A stretch of DNA of 13,039 bases from the NCBI GenBank assembly GCA_900753095.1, contig CAADXT010000112.1:1-13039 (forward strand). Reading direction: 5' to 3'. Positions 6,522 to 13,039 of the stretch are shown here, piece by piece. The notes below the pieces were generated by a model. That model saw only the letters and a program-made list of their open reading frames with translations. It was not told the origin of the DNA and searched no databases. Position numbers and translations under genes: made by a program. This DNA comes from Eggerthellaceae bacterium. Its GTDB lineage: Bacteria > Actinomycetota > Coriobacteriia > Coriobacteriales > Eggerthellaceae. The first letter of the stretch is position 1; every line of letters starts with the position of its first letter.

Positions 6522-7043
6522 TTATGCCGCAACGAAGCGGTAGTGCACCTCGCGCACGCCCCAGTCGCTTAAGCTGTCGGCCCCGAAGGCGCGCCATGTT
6601 GCAGGGCTTAAATCAAGCGAGCGGCCCAAGGGCCCTAAAGCCCCAGTATCGGTAACCTTCGCTTCCACTGTTTTCCCCGCATAGAAGATCTGAACCGTGC
6701 GCCCAAGAAGGTCTTTGTCCTCCTGGGGCACGGCAACGGTAAGGGAATGGTTGTTGAGGGGGATCCCCGATGCCGTGGCATCCCACCCATCGTTCGTCTC
6801 CAGACTGTATGCTGAGGCCAGCCCTTCCAACCAGCCGGTTCCCTCAGGCTCAAGCTGCTGAAGCTCCTGAAAGCGGGCAGGGTTGTCGTCTTCCACGTCG
6901 AGCGGCAATTCGCCTGCGGGCTCCGCCTTTGGGTACAGGGCAAGAACGGATGCCAATGCAACAAGCACGATGATCCCAAGAAGCGCAAGGGCACGCACTT
7001 GCTGAACGCGCGCCGCATCGGCGTTTTTACGCCGCTTCACCAT
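6522..7043 (-). CDS. Membrane-anchored RlpA/3D-like double-psi beta-barrel protein
   Basis: A 173-aa protein. A basic N-terminus ([17 protein letters not shown]) precedes one hydrophobic segment at about 18-36, with no clear cleavage or lipobox site, so the rest is probably anchored outside the membrane. Residues about 75-172 resemble a double-psi beta-barrel: [18 protein letters not shown] (77-93), [29 protein letters not shown] (112-134), [16 protein letters not shown] and [11 protein letters not shown]. The DTG Asp (D132) matches the conserved barrel Asp. The Glu after TASG and the His used by RlpA lytic transglycosylases appear to be missing (TASGI). A role at the cell wall is inferred only. 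The ATG lies 1 nt after the hisF stop (TAGCATG) with AAGG 8 nt upstream, so it is co-translated with a histidine gene for no obvious reason. Confidence 0.82.
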   Translation of the reverse strand: MVKRRKNADAARVQQVRALALLGIIVLVALASVLALYPKAEPAGELPLDVEDDNPARFQELQQLEPEGTGWLEGLASAYSLETNDGWDATASGIPLNNHSLTVAVPQEDKDLLGRTVQIFYAGKTVEAKVTDTGALGPLGRSLDLSPATWRAFGADSLSDWGVREVHYRFVAA

Positions 7044-7044
7044 G

Positions 7045-7809
7045 CTACAGCCTTACCGGAATGCCCTGGGAGCGCATGTACTCCTTCACTTCGCGGATGG
7101 TGAGCTCGCCGAAGTGGAACACGCTTGCCGCCAGAACGGCATCGGCTTCGCCCTCGATGATGCCTTCGGCAAAATGCTCAAGCTTGCCCACGCCGCCCGA
7201 GGCGATAACGGGAATGTTCACCGCGCGGGAAACAGCGCGCGTAAGAGCCAGGTCGAAGCCGTCCTTGCTGCCGTCGCGGTCCATGCTGGTAAGCAGGATC
7301 TCCCCTGCGCCACGACGCGCCGCCTCTGCAGCCCATTCCACCGCATCGAGGCCGGTGTTCTTGCGGCCGCCGTGCACGTACACTTCCCACTTGTTGGGGT
7401 TGCCGGGAACCTGCTTGGCGTCGATGGCGCACAGGATGGCCTGGGTGCCAAACGCCGCGGCGGCCTTGGTGATGAGCGTCGGGTCGGCAATGGCGGCGGA
7501 GTTGACGGAAACCTTGTCGGCCCCTGCCGCGATCATAGTGCGGATGTCCTCGACGCTGCGAAAGCCGCCGCCCACGCAATAGGGCAAGTGAAGCTCTTCG
7601 CTCGCACGGCTTGCCATGTCAACCGTGGTGGCACGGCCTTCGTGCGTAGCCGCGATGTCAAGGAAGATCACCTCATCGGCGCGCTGCTCGTCGTAGCGCT
7701 GAGCCAGCTCGATGGGGTCGCCCGCGTCACGCAAGTTGACGAAGTTCACGCCCTTCACCACACGGCCGTCCTTCACGTCCATGCACGGTATTACACGCTT
7801 TGTAAGCAT
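7045..7809 (-). CDS. hisF: Imidazole glycerol phosphate synthase cyclase subunit
   Basis: The cyclase half of IGP synthase (254 aa, a TIM barrel). It combines PRFAR with ammonia channelled from HisH to give imidazole glycerol phosphate and AICAR. Catalytic Asp11 ([15 protein letters not shown]) and Asp130 (CAIDAK) are present, as are the phosphate-binding loops CVGGGFR (78-84), VNSAA, IASGGVG and [11 protein letters not shown]. The family usually has GGGIR where this has GGGFR. I chose ATG 7809 because [12 protein letters not shown] is the canonical start and AAAGGA lies 6 nt upstream; the longer open frame to 7860 runs into an inverted repeat. The 256-nt gap before it is the longest within the his genes, so hisF may be expressed somewhat separately from hisA. 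Its stop couples to the beta-barrel gene. Confidence 0.97.
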   Translation of the reverse strand: MLTKRVIPCMDVKDGRVVKGVNFVNLRDAGDPIELAQRYDEQRADEVIFLDIAATHEGRATTVDMASRASEELHLPYCVGGGFRSVEDIRTMIAAGADKVSVNSAAIADPTLITKAAAAFGTQAILCAIDAKQVPGNPNKWEVYVHGGRKNTGLDAVEWAAEAARRGAGEILLTSMDRDGSKDGFDLALTRAVSRAVNIPVIASGGVGKLEHFAEGIIEGEADAVLAASVFHFGELTIREVKEYMRSQGIPVRL

Positions 7810-7838
7810 TTGGTTCCTTTCTTGCAGCTTTATCGACT

Positions 7839-7993
7839 GGCTTGGTATCCGGCAGAGCAAAGGCCCTCAGCTCACCCGTTCAGCTACCGTTCGCTTCGCT
7901 CGCCTATGCGCCTCTATGCATCGCTTAACTTTAGAAGAAAAAGTTTGAAGCGCTGAGTGAGCTTCGCACCTTCACCCTGCCGAATACCAAGCC
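7839..7993 (-). repeat. 155-nt nested palindrome in the hisA-hisF spacer
   Basis: Outer arms are 7839-7855 and 7977-7993 (GGCTTGGTATCCGGCAG against CTGCCGAATACCAAGCC), 16 of 17 paired. Inside, GCTCAC/GTGAGC (7870-7875 with 7957-7962), TCAGC/GCTGA (7880-7884 with 7952-7956) and CGCTTC/GAAGCG (7892-7897 with 7947-7952, partly competing with the previous pair) extend the fold towards a loop around 7900-7945. It ends about 30 nt upstream of hisF. No transposase remnant, poly-T or clear promoter was seen. Function unknown. Confidence 0.72.
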
Positions 7994-8009
7994 GAAGCGA
8001 GTCAATGCA

Positions 8010-8052
8010 GGCGTTTGGGTGGCTCGAATGCCTATCGGGCCACCCAAACGCC
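8010..8052 (-). repeat. Perfect 14-bp stem-loop just downstream of hisA
   Basis: GGCGTTTGGGTGGC (8010-8023) is perfectly complementary to 8039-8052, with a 15-nt loop, starting 13 nt past the hisA stop. On the minus strand it is followed by TGCATTGAC, not by a T run, so it is at best a Rho-independent-like pause. It may stabilise the 3' end of the upstream his mRNA. Confidence 0.75.
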
Positions 8053-8065
8053 AGACGAGCACTGA

Positions 8066-8785
8066 TTAGCTACAGAGCTTCGCCGCCTCTTCAACGCTGA
8101 GCGAGCCCTCGTACACTGCACGACCTGCGATAACGCCCTCGATGGATTCGGCAACGGCTGCCAAATTCTTCACGTCATCGATGCTTGCCACGCCGCCCGA
8201 GGCGATAACGGGGTTGCCGAACACGCGCGCCACCTCAACATAGCGCGCCGCGTCGATGCCCGTCTGCATCCCGTCGCGCGAGATGTCGGTGTACACCAGA
8301 TGCTTGAAGCCGAGCTTGCCCACCTCGGCGATAAGCTCTTCGGCGGGAACGCCAGCGCCCTCGCGCCAGCCCGCCACGGCAACCTCGCCGTTCTTGGCAT
8401 CGATTCCAGCCGTGAGCATATCAGGGTACTTCGCCAGGGCTTCTTTCGCGAACTCGGGATTGGTTACCAGCGTGGTTCCCAGAACCACACGCGAAACGCC
8501 CGCCTCGGCCAAGCGGTCGATGGTGTCGAGGCTGCGAATGCCGCCGCCCACCTCGATCTTCAAGCCCGTTTCCTTGATGATGCGCTCGATGATGCCGATG
8601 TTCTCCGGCACACCGCTGCGCGCGCCGTCCAGGTCAACCACGTGAATCCAGCGAGCACCCTGCTCCTTGAAGCTGGCAGCCTGAGCCACGGGGTCGTCGT
8701 TGTACACGGTTACGGCATTGTAGTCGCCCTTTGCCAGGCGAACCGCTTTGCCGCCCAAGATATCGATAGCAGGAAGAATATCCAT
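8066..8785 (-). CDS. hisA: ProFAR isomerase (HisA)
   Basis: Isomerises ProFAR to PRFAR, the step between HisI and HisH/HisF. It is a 239-aa TIM barrel homologous to HisF. Catalytic Asp8 (ILPAIDILGGKAVRL) and Asp129 (AGIDAKNGEVAVAGW) are present, together with phosphate loops VGGGIRS (79-85), VLGT, IASGGVAS and IAGRAVYEG. The GWREGAGVPAEEL segment looks like ordinary HisA and not like the dual-function PriA of many actinobacteria. I chose ATG 8785 for the canonical MDILPAIDILGGK start and AAAGGA 6 nt upstream; the open frame continues to 8887 only through the hairpin-filled hisH-hisA spacer. A 256-nt structured gap follows it. Confidence 0.97.
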   Translation of the reverse strand: MDILPAIDILGGKAVRLAKGDYNAVTVYNDDPVAQAASFKEQGARWIHVVDLDGARSGVPENIGIIERIIKETGLKIEVGGGIRSLDTIDRLAEAGVSRVVLGTTLVTNPEFAKEALAKYPDMLTAGIDAKNGEVAVAGWREGAGVPAEELIAEVGKLGFKHLVYTDISRDGMQTGIDAARYVEVARVFGNPVIASGGVASIDDVKNLAAVAESIEGVIAGRAVYEGSLSVEEAAKLCS

Positions 8786-8801
8786 GTTGTTCCTTTCGCT
8801 T

Positions 8802-8829
8802 GGCCGAGCGCGAATGCGCCCCTTCGGCC
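8802..8829 (-). repeat. Hairpin upstream of hisA
   Basis: GGCCGA (8802-8807) pairs with TCGGCC (8824-8829). Inside it GCGC (8808-8811) pairs with GCGC (8816-8819) around a GAAT loop. It lies directly upstream of the hisA Shine-Dalgarno, so it could affect ribosome access, but nothing in the sequence proves this. Confidence 0.55.
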
Positions 8830-8840
8830 CTTGCCTTGCC

Positions 8841-8898
8841 AGCCTGCGGAAAAAGCGTCCACGGGGAAGCCCCTGAACGCCTTCCATATGCGCAGGCT
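8841..8898 (-). repeat. Nested hairpin overlapping the hisH stop
   Basis: AGCCTGCG (8841-8848) is perfectly inverted at 8891-8898, where the right arm takes in two bases of the hisH stop codon. Inside are GCGT/ACGC (8855-8858 with 8877-8880) and GGGG/CCCC (8863-8866 with 8870-8873) around an AAG loop. No poly-T follows. Confidence 0.6.
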
Positions 8899-9562
8899 AC
8901 TTGCAGGCTTCCACTACAGTAAGGAAGTTCGCCAAGACCTTGGCGCCGGCATCCGATGATTTCTCGGGATGGAATTGCACGCCGAACACGTTGCCTTTCT
9001 GCACGGCGCAGGGAAACGTCGTCGAATGCGTGGTGGTTGCCACCGTGCATTCGTTTTCCGGGGCAATGTAGCTATGGGTGAAGTAGAAGTACTCGCCTTG
9101 CTCGATTCCCTTGAACAGGGGGCACTCCTCCGCGAACTCGACGGAGTTCCATCCAACGTGCGGGACCTTGTACTGGTTGCCCTGCGCATCATGGGAGGGC
9201 ATGCGCACAACGGTGCCCGCAATCTCGCCAAGGCCAACGGGCAGGTTATCGCTGCCCGCTTCCCCATCAACGCCTGGGCCTGCAGCGCCTTCAACACCTG
9301 TTTCGAACAGCAGATGCTCGCCCAGGCAAATGCCCAAGAAAGGCTTGCCGGCGGCTATGGCATCGCGCACGGCCTCCATCTGGCCCGATTCCACCATATG
9401 CGCAGAAGCGTCGGCGAACGAGCCCACGCCGGGAAGCACCACGGCATCGGCCGAGCGGATAACCTCGGGGTTGTCGGTGATATGGGCATCGCCGCCCACC
9501 GCGCGAAGCCCGCGCTCAACGCTTTTCAAATTCCCCTTGCAATAATCGACAACGGCAATCAT
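8897..9562 (-). CDS. hisH: Imidazole glycerol phosphate synthase glutamine amidotransferase subunit
   Basis: Class I glutaminase that hydrolyses glutamine and passes ammonia to HisF. At 221 aa it is somewhat longer than the usual ~200, owing to a Gly/Ala-rich stretch after residue 88. The oxyanion loop PGVGSF (44-49), nucleophile Cys79 (GICLG), and His198/Glu200 (FGVQFHPEKSS) complete the triad; VPHVGWNSV and YFTHSYIAP are also typical. The sequence reads GICLGEH, where most HisH proteins have GMQ, so the Gln of the class I GxCxGxQ motif is His83 here. In-frame TAG lies upstream, so ATG 9562 (MIAVVDYCKGNLKSVERGL) is the first possible start. The nearest AAAGG is about 13 nt away, a weak site. 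It is separated from hisB by a hairpin-bearing 87-nt gap and from hisA by 111 nt. Confidence 0.96.
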   Translation of the reverse strand: MIAVVDYCKGNLKSVERGLRAVGGDAHITDNPEVIRSADAVVLPGVGSFADASAHMVESGQMEAVRDAIAAGKPFLGICLGEHLLFETGVEGAAGPGVDGEAGSDNLPVGLGEIAGTVVRMPSHDAQGNQYKVPHVGWNSVEFAEECPLFKGIEQGEYFYFTHSYIAPENECTVATTTHSTTFPCAVQKGNVFGVQFHPEKSSDAGAKVLANFLTVVEACK

Positions 9563-9597
9563 CGGTTGCTTGAAGCCTTTCTAATAGAAGGATGAAA

Positions 9598-9642
9598 GGG
9601 CATCCAGAAGGGACTGCTCCCTCTAAACGCCCTCGGATGCCC
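9598..9642 (-). repeat. Nested hairpin between hisB and hisH
   Basis: GGGCATCC (9598-9605) is perfectly inverted at 9635-9642, and AGGGA/TCCCT (9609-9613 with 9618-9622) forms an inner stem with a 4-nt loop. On the minus strand only TTTCAT follows the outer stem, so it is a weak terminator candidate or an mRNA stability structure just after the hisB stop. Confidence 0.65.
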
Positions 9643-9649
9643 AAGATGT

Positions 9650-10246
9650 TTACAGGGCGCCCTTTGTGGAGGGCAGCTCGCCGGCAATGCGCGGGTTGAT
9701 CTCAAGCGCCTGGCACAGAGCACGGCCAACCGCTTTGAAGCACGCCTCGACGATATGATGGGCGTTTTCGCCCGTAATCATGCGAACGTGCAAGGTTACC
9801 TGCGCATTCGTCGCAAACGCAATGAAGAACTCCTTGGCAAGCGAGGTGTCGAACGAGCCCAACAGGCACAAAGGCACGTCAACGTCCCAATGCAGCTGCC
9901 CGCGGCCGGAGATGTCGACGGCGGCCAACACCAGCGTCTCGTCCATGGGGAGGTACTGGGAGGCAAAGCGCGTGATGCCGCGCTTTTCGCCCATCGCCTG
10001 GGCAAACGCCTTGCCCAGGACGATGCCCACGTCCTCAACCGTATGATGGGCGTCGACCTCGATATCGCCCTTGGCGCTCACGTTCAAGTCGAACAGGCCA
10101 TGGCGGCCAAACGCATCGAGCATGTGGTCGAAAAACGCCACCCCCGTATCGATGGCGGTTTTGCCCGTTCCATCGATGTCGAGAGAAAGCGAGATGTCGG
10201 TTTCCTTCGTGGTGCGGGCAAGTTCCGCGGTACGTTGCTCGGCCAT
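9650..10246 (-). CDS. hisB: Imidazoleglycerol-phosphate dehydratase
   Basis: Dehydrates imidazole glycerol phosphate to imidazole acetol phosphate with a di-manganese site. At 198 aa it is the monofunctional form without the phosphatase domain seen in enteric HisB. Hallmarks are RTTKETDISLSLDIDGTG, FFDHMLDAFGRHGLFDL (39-54), DAHHTVEDVGI (65-75; H67, H68, E71), MDETLVLAAVDISGRG, GENAHHIVEACFKA (159-172; H163, H164, E167) and the terminal STKGAL. ATG 10246 follows the hisC stop by 2 nt (TAGCCATG), and its Shine-Dalgarno AAAGGGG lies in the hisC tail, so translation is coupled. A histidinol-phosphate phosphatase is therefore needed from elsewhere. Confidence 0.98.
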   Translation of the reverse strand: MAEQRTAELARTTKETDISLSLDIDGTGKTAIDTGVAFFDHMLDAFGRHGLFDLNVSAKGDIEVDAHHTVEDVGIVLGKAFAQAMGEKRGITRFASQYLPMDETLVLAAVDISGRGQLHWDVDVPLCLLGSFDTSLAKEFFIAFATNAQVTLHVRMITGENAHHIVEACFKAVGRALCQALEINPRIAGELPSTKGAL

Positions 10247-10248
10247 GG

Positions 10249-11319
10249 CTAGCCCCTTTCGTTCAGAATCTCGGCCAACGCGCCCAGGAACACCCGGTTT
10301 TCCTCAGGCGAGCCAACGGAAACGCGCAGGCAGTTCTCAAGGTATTGGGAATGCGAGAAGTCGCGGATGAGCACGCCGCGGTCGTAAAGCTGTTGCCATA
10401 CCTTGTCGGCGCCCTCCACGCGGAACAGCACGTAGTTGGAGTCGGAGTCGAACACCTCAACGCCCGGGAGCTTTGCCAGCTCTTCCAGCAACACGCCGCG
10501 CTGCTCGATGATCTGGCTGATGCCGGGCTCGAAAAGCGAGCGGTTGCGGTACACCGCCGTGGCAATGGCCTGCGAAACGGAATCGACCGAATAGGGCTGG
10601 CGCACCTTCAAAAACTCGCGGATAACGCTCTCGTTTGCCAGCAGGTAGCCCATGCGCACCCCCGCCAAGCTGAACGCCTTCGAGAACGTGCGCAGGATAA
10701 CCAGGTTCTCGTACTGGTCAAGATACGGGCGCATCGAGAAGCGGCTGAACTCGAAGTACGCCTCGTCGACCATAATCAGCGCATCGGAGGAATCGAGCAG
10801 CTTCTTCAGGAACGTTTCGCTCGCCATCTTGCCCGTGGGATTGTTGGGGCTGGTGATAACCGCAAAGTCGATGTCGCCCTCGGCCATGCGAGCAAGCACG
10901 GCCTCCTCATCGATGTCGAAGTTCTCCTTGCGCGGAACGTTCACCACCTTGGTGCCCGTAAGGCGTGCGTTGGCCTCGTACACCGAAAAGGTGGGCGGCA
11001 CGTTCAAGAACGTGCGCCCCGGGCCGCCCCAGGTAAGCGCAAGGTTGAACAGCAGCTCGTCGCCGCCGTTGCCCAAAAGGACGTTGCCGCGGGAAAGGCC
11101 GTTCGCCTCGGCGATCATGTCGCGCAGCTCGTTGCCAAGCGGATCAGGATAGCGGTTGAAGGGAAAGCCCTTCAACGCCTTCCTGATTTCCAGCTGCACG
11201 TCTTCAGGGACGTTGCTGGGGTTCTCGTTGGCGGAAAGGTACTGCTTGGCCGGCAGGTACTTCGGGTCGTAAGGAACGATGCCCGCAAGGTTCGGATGAG
11301 ATGAGCGTACGCCGTGCAT
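10249..11319 (-). CDS. hisC: Histidinol-phosphate aminotransferase
   Basis: PLP enzyme that transaminates imidazole acetol phosphate with glutamate to give histidinol phosphate. 356 aa, a typical length for the fold-type I family. Seen in order: SANENP (29-34), RYPDPLGNELRD (56-67), NVLLGNGGDELL (79-90), SPNNPTGK (157-164), DEAYFEF (185-191), TFSKAFSLAGVRMGY (211-225) with Schiff-base Lys214, and LRVSVGSPEENRVF near the end, with the phosphate-binding Arg. ATG 11319 starts 3 nt after the hisD stop; a GGAGG about 12 nt upstream lies inside the hisD tail. It is part of the tight hisGDCB block. Confidence 0.97.
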   Translation of the reverse strand: MHGVRSSHPNLAGIVPYDPKYLPAKQYLSANENPSNVPEDVQLEIRKALKGFPFNRYPDPLGNELRDMIAEANGLSRGNVLLGNGGDELLFNLALTWGGPGRTFLNVPPTFSVYEANARLTGTKVVNVPRKENFDIDEEAVLARMAEGDIDFAVITSPNNPTGKMASETFLKKLLDSSDALIMVDEAYFEFSRFSMRPYLDQYENLVILRTFSKAFSLAGVRMGYLLANESVIREFLKVRQPYSVDSVSQAIATAVYRNRSLFEPGISQIIEQRGVLLEELAKLPGVEVFDSDSNYVLFRVEGADKVWQQLYDRGVLIRDFSHSQYLENCLRVSVGSPEENRVFLGALAEILNERG

Positions 11320-11322
11320 TGG

Positions 11323-12666
11323 CTAGTTCGCCTCCGCGGCGCCGTTTACCTCGCCTGCAGCCTGGGCATCCTCGAACGCCTGCTCAACCAGCTTACGGCG
11401 CAGGCGGACGCTCTGGGCATGAGCCCACAGGCCCTCATGGTCGGCAAGCGTGATAACGGCCTCGGAATCGCGCATCAGGGCAGCGGGCGAATATTGGAGC
11501 ACGCTGCTCTTCTTCACGAACTCGTCTACCGAAAGCGGGCTCGAGAAGCGAGCCGTGCCGCCCGTGGGAAGCGTGTGGTTCGGGCCGGCAACGTAATCGC
11601 CTACCGCCTCGGGCGTCCATTCGCCCAGGAAGATGGCGCCGGCATGGTGGATGGCACCCAACAGCTCCATGGCGTTGGAAAGGTGCAGCTCCAAGTGCTC
11701 AGGCGCGATGATGTTGACCGTGTTGATGGCGGTTTCGGTATCGGGGCAGATGATGGTCAGGCCCTTGTTGGTAAGGGAAGCCATCGTGATCTCTGCGCGC
11801 GTGGAGCCCTCCATGTGCTTTTCGATGGCAGCTTCCACCGCATCGGCGTACTCGGCGCTGAAGGTTACCAGGTAGCAGCTTGCCAGCGGGTCATGCTCGG
11901 CCTGAGCCATAAGGTCGATGGCAACCAGCTCGGGCAGGGCCGTTTCGTCGGCAACCACGCATACCTCAGAGGGGCCTGCGATCATGTCGATTCCCACATC
12001 GCCGGAGACAAGCTTCTTGGCCGCCGCAACGAAGGCGTTGCCAGGGCCCGTGATCTTGTCGACCGGCTTGATGCTTTCGGTGCCGTATGCCAGCGCGCCG
12101 ATTGCCTGGGCGCCGCCCACCGCGTAGATCTCGGTTACGCCTGCCACGCGGCATGCCTCCAGGATGGCGGGATCAAGCGAGCCGTCCTTCGTGGGCGGCG
12201 TTACGCATGCGATGCGCTTCACGCCTGCCACGGAAGCGGGGATGGCGTTCATCAGAACCGAGGAAGGATACAGCGCACGGCCGCCGGGAACGTAGATGCC
12301 CACGGAATCGAGCGGCTCAACCTTAGCACCCACCAGCGCGCCGTCTTCGCGCAAGGTGAACCAACCCTGCTGCTTCTGTCGCTCATGGAAGTCGCGGATC
12401 TGGGAAGCAGCCTTCTGGATAGCGGCAGCCACCTTCGGGTCGACCTTGGCAATAGCCTCGTCGATGGCCTCCTGGGAAACGCGGAACTGCTCCATTTCCA
12501 CACCGTCGAACTTGGCAGTGTACTCGCGCAGAGCCTCGTCGCCGCGCTTGCGCACATCCTCAACGATGTTGGTGGCCGCAACCAGGGCGTCGGCGTTGAA
12601 GGCACCAACGCGGTTGAGCATCTTCTCTTCGAAAACCTGACCAGGGGCAAGCTCGATTCTTCTCAT
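11323..12666 (-). CDS. hisD: Histidinol dehydrogenase
   Basis: Zinc enzyme that carries out the last two NAD-dependent oxidations from histidinol to histidine. 447 aa, a normal length. Seen: [18 protein letters not shown] (122-139), [14 protein letters not shown] (183-196), KITGPGN, GPSEV (231-235), AQAEHDP with zinc ligands Gln255 and His258, the catalytic pair Glu323-His324 in [23 protein letters not shown] with Asp357, and [10 protein letters not shown] with His416. I chose ATG 12666: MRRIEL is the family-like start and AGGAG lies 10 nt upstream. The open frame to 12774 overlaps the well-conserved end of hisG and is rejected. The C-terminal tail ([12 protein letters not shown]) is not conserved. 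The hisG stop lies 4 nt upstream, so the two are coupled. Confidence 0.97.
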   Translation of the reverse strand: MRRIELAPGQVFEEKMLNRVGAFNADALVAATNIVEDVRKRGDEALREYTAKFDGVEMEQFRVSQEAIDEAIAKVDPKVAAAIQKAASQIRDFHERQKQQGWFTLREDGALVGAKVEPLDSVGIYVPGGRALYPSSVLMNAIPASVAGVKRIACVTPPTKDGSLDPAILEACRVAGVTEIYAVGGAQAIGALAYGTESIKPVDKITGPGNAFVAAAKKLVSGDVGIDMIAGPSEVCVVADETALPELVAIDLMAQAEHDPLASCYLVTFSAEYADAVEAAIEKHMEGSTRAEITMASLTNKGLTIICPDTETAINTVNIIAPEHLELHLSNAMELLGAIHHAGAIFLGEWTPEAVGDYVAGPNHTLPTGGTARFSSPLSVDEFVKKSSVLQYSPAALMRDSEAVITLADHEGLWAHAQSVRLRRKLVEQAFEDAQAAGEVNGAAEAN

Positions 12667-12670
12667 GGTG

Positions 12671-13039
12671 TTAGTTCTCCTTCGTTTGGGAATAGAGCAC
12701 GTCGGCAAGCTTGCCAACACGCGGATTGGTACGGTACGAGCACGGGTTCGCGAAGAAACGCGCGGTGGAGGCAAGCACGTCGTCTACCACCACCAGGTTG
12801 TTCTCGCGCAACGTAGTGCCCGTTGCGGTGATGTCGATGATGCGTTCGGCCATGCCGGTGATGGGCGCCAGCTCGATGTTGCCGTGCAGCTTCACGATCT
12901 CGACGGGCATGCCCATCTTGGCATAGTAGGAACGGGTGATGTTGGGGTACTTCGTGGCCACGCGGATGGAGCCCAGCTTGCGGTAACGGCTTTCAACCGC
13001 CTCGGTGGTGCCCGCCGATTCCGCAACCACGAAACGGCA
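12671..13039 (-). CDS. hisG: ATP phosphoribosyltransferase, short form, C-terminal part (5' end outside window)
   Basis: First enzyme of histidine synthesis, joining ATP and PRPP. Only the last 122 codons are present, in frame from the right edge (CRFVVAESAGTTEA...). ATKYPNITRSYYAKMG, VEIVKLHGNIELAPITGMAERIIDI and the PRPP loop DITATGTTLRENNL are characteristic. The protein ends soon after RTNPRVGKLADVL, about where the catalytic core stops. It therefore lacks the C-terminal ACT-like regulatory domain of long-form HisG. Short forms work as a complex with the HisRS-like HisZ, which is not in this window and would be expected upstream or elsewhere. It is followed by hisD after 4 nt. Confidence 0.95.
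   Translation of the reverse strand, partial: CRFVVAESAGTTEAVESRYRKLGSIRVATKYPNITRSYYAKMGMPVEIVKLHGNIELAPITGMAERIIDITATGTTLRENNLVVVDDVLASTARFFANPCSYRTNPRVGKLADVLYSQTKEN

Noticed and set aside
6391..6597. A 68-codon minus-strand frame across the end of the beta-barrel gene and the spacer before hisI
   Set aside because: It overlaps a better-supported gene in another frame, is Arg/Leu-rich and has no fitting ribosome site or coupling.
8010..8052. Rho-independent terminator after hisA
   Set aside because: The stem is strong, but no T run follows on the transcribed strand.
11314..12816. A 500-codon plus-strand open frame opposite hisD
   Set aside because: It is antisense to a gene with complete HisD catalytic motifs; no family resemblance and no ribosome site tied to a start.
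1..13039. Insertion sequences, prophage, CRISPR arrays, tRNA or rRNA genes
   Set aside because: No transposase, integrase or phage frame, no regularly spaced direct repeats and no tRNA-like cloverleaf were seen on either strand.

Overview
The window is a GC-rich bacterial chromosome segment in which every convincing gene lies on the minus strand, so transcription runs from position 13039 towards 1. Gene content (his genes with short-form hisG and an independent hisI, a phenylalanine T-box ahead of pheST, a DUF5685-like protein next to a J-domain protein) and base composition suggest a high-GC Gram-positive organism. My best guess is a gut-type actinobacterium of the Coriobacteriia/Eggerthellaceae. 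That placement is inferred, not proven.

Layout in transcription order: hisG (3' part only, runs off the right edge), hisD, hisC and hisB are packed with gaps of 2-4 nt. An 87-nt gap with a hairpin leads to hisH, a 111-nt gap with two hairpins leads to hisA, and a 256-nt gap with a nested palindrome and a perfect 14-bp stem leads to hisF. A membrane-anchored double-psi beta-barrel protein starts 1 nt after hisF. After a 141-nt gap comes hisI, followed directly by an apparently unannotated 37-codon hydrophobic micro-ORF, a DUF5685-like gene and a J-domain gene, joined by TAGCATG, GTGA and 8-nt overlaps. A 251-nt gap with a 192-nt rod-like palindrome precedes a 595-aa DnaK. A separate unit follows: a promoter, a Phe T-box riboswitch with its terminator, pheS, a 214-nt gap with an 89-nt nested hairpin, and pheT (N-terminal 182 codons, runs off the left edge).

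Functionally, HisG, HisI, HisA, HisH/HisF, HisB, HisC and HisD cover the histidine pathway apart from HisE, HisZ (the expected partner of short HisG) and histidinol-phosphate phosphatase, which are not in the window. The J-domain protein and DnaK form a plausible chaperone pair. PheS and PheT form phenylalanyl-tRNA synthetase, controlled by uncharged tRNA-Phe through the T-box. No transposase, integrase, phage, CRISPR, tRNA or rRNA gene was seen.

The points most worth a second look are the coupled 37-aa micro-ORF, the nested palindromes that fill every spacer of 87 nt or more within the transcribed series, the HisH glutaminase motif with His in place of the usual Gln, and the two Asp-rich motifs in the DUF5685-like protein.
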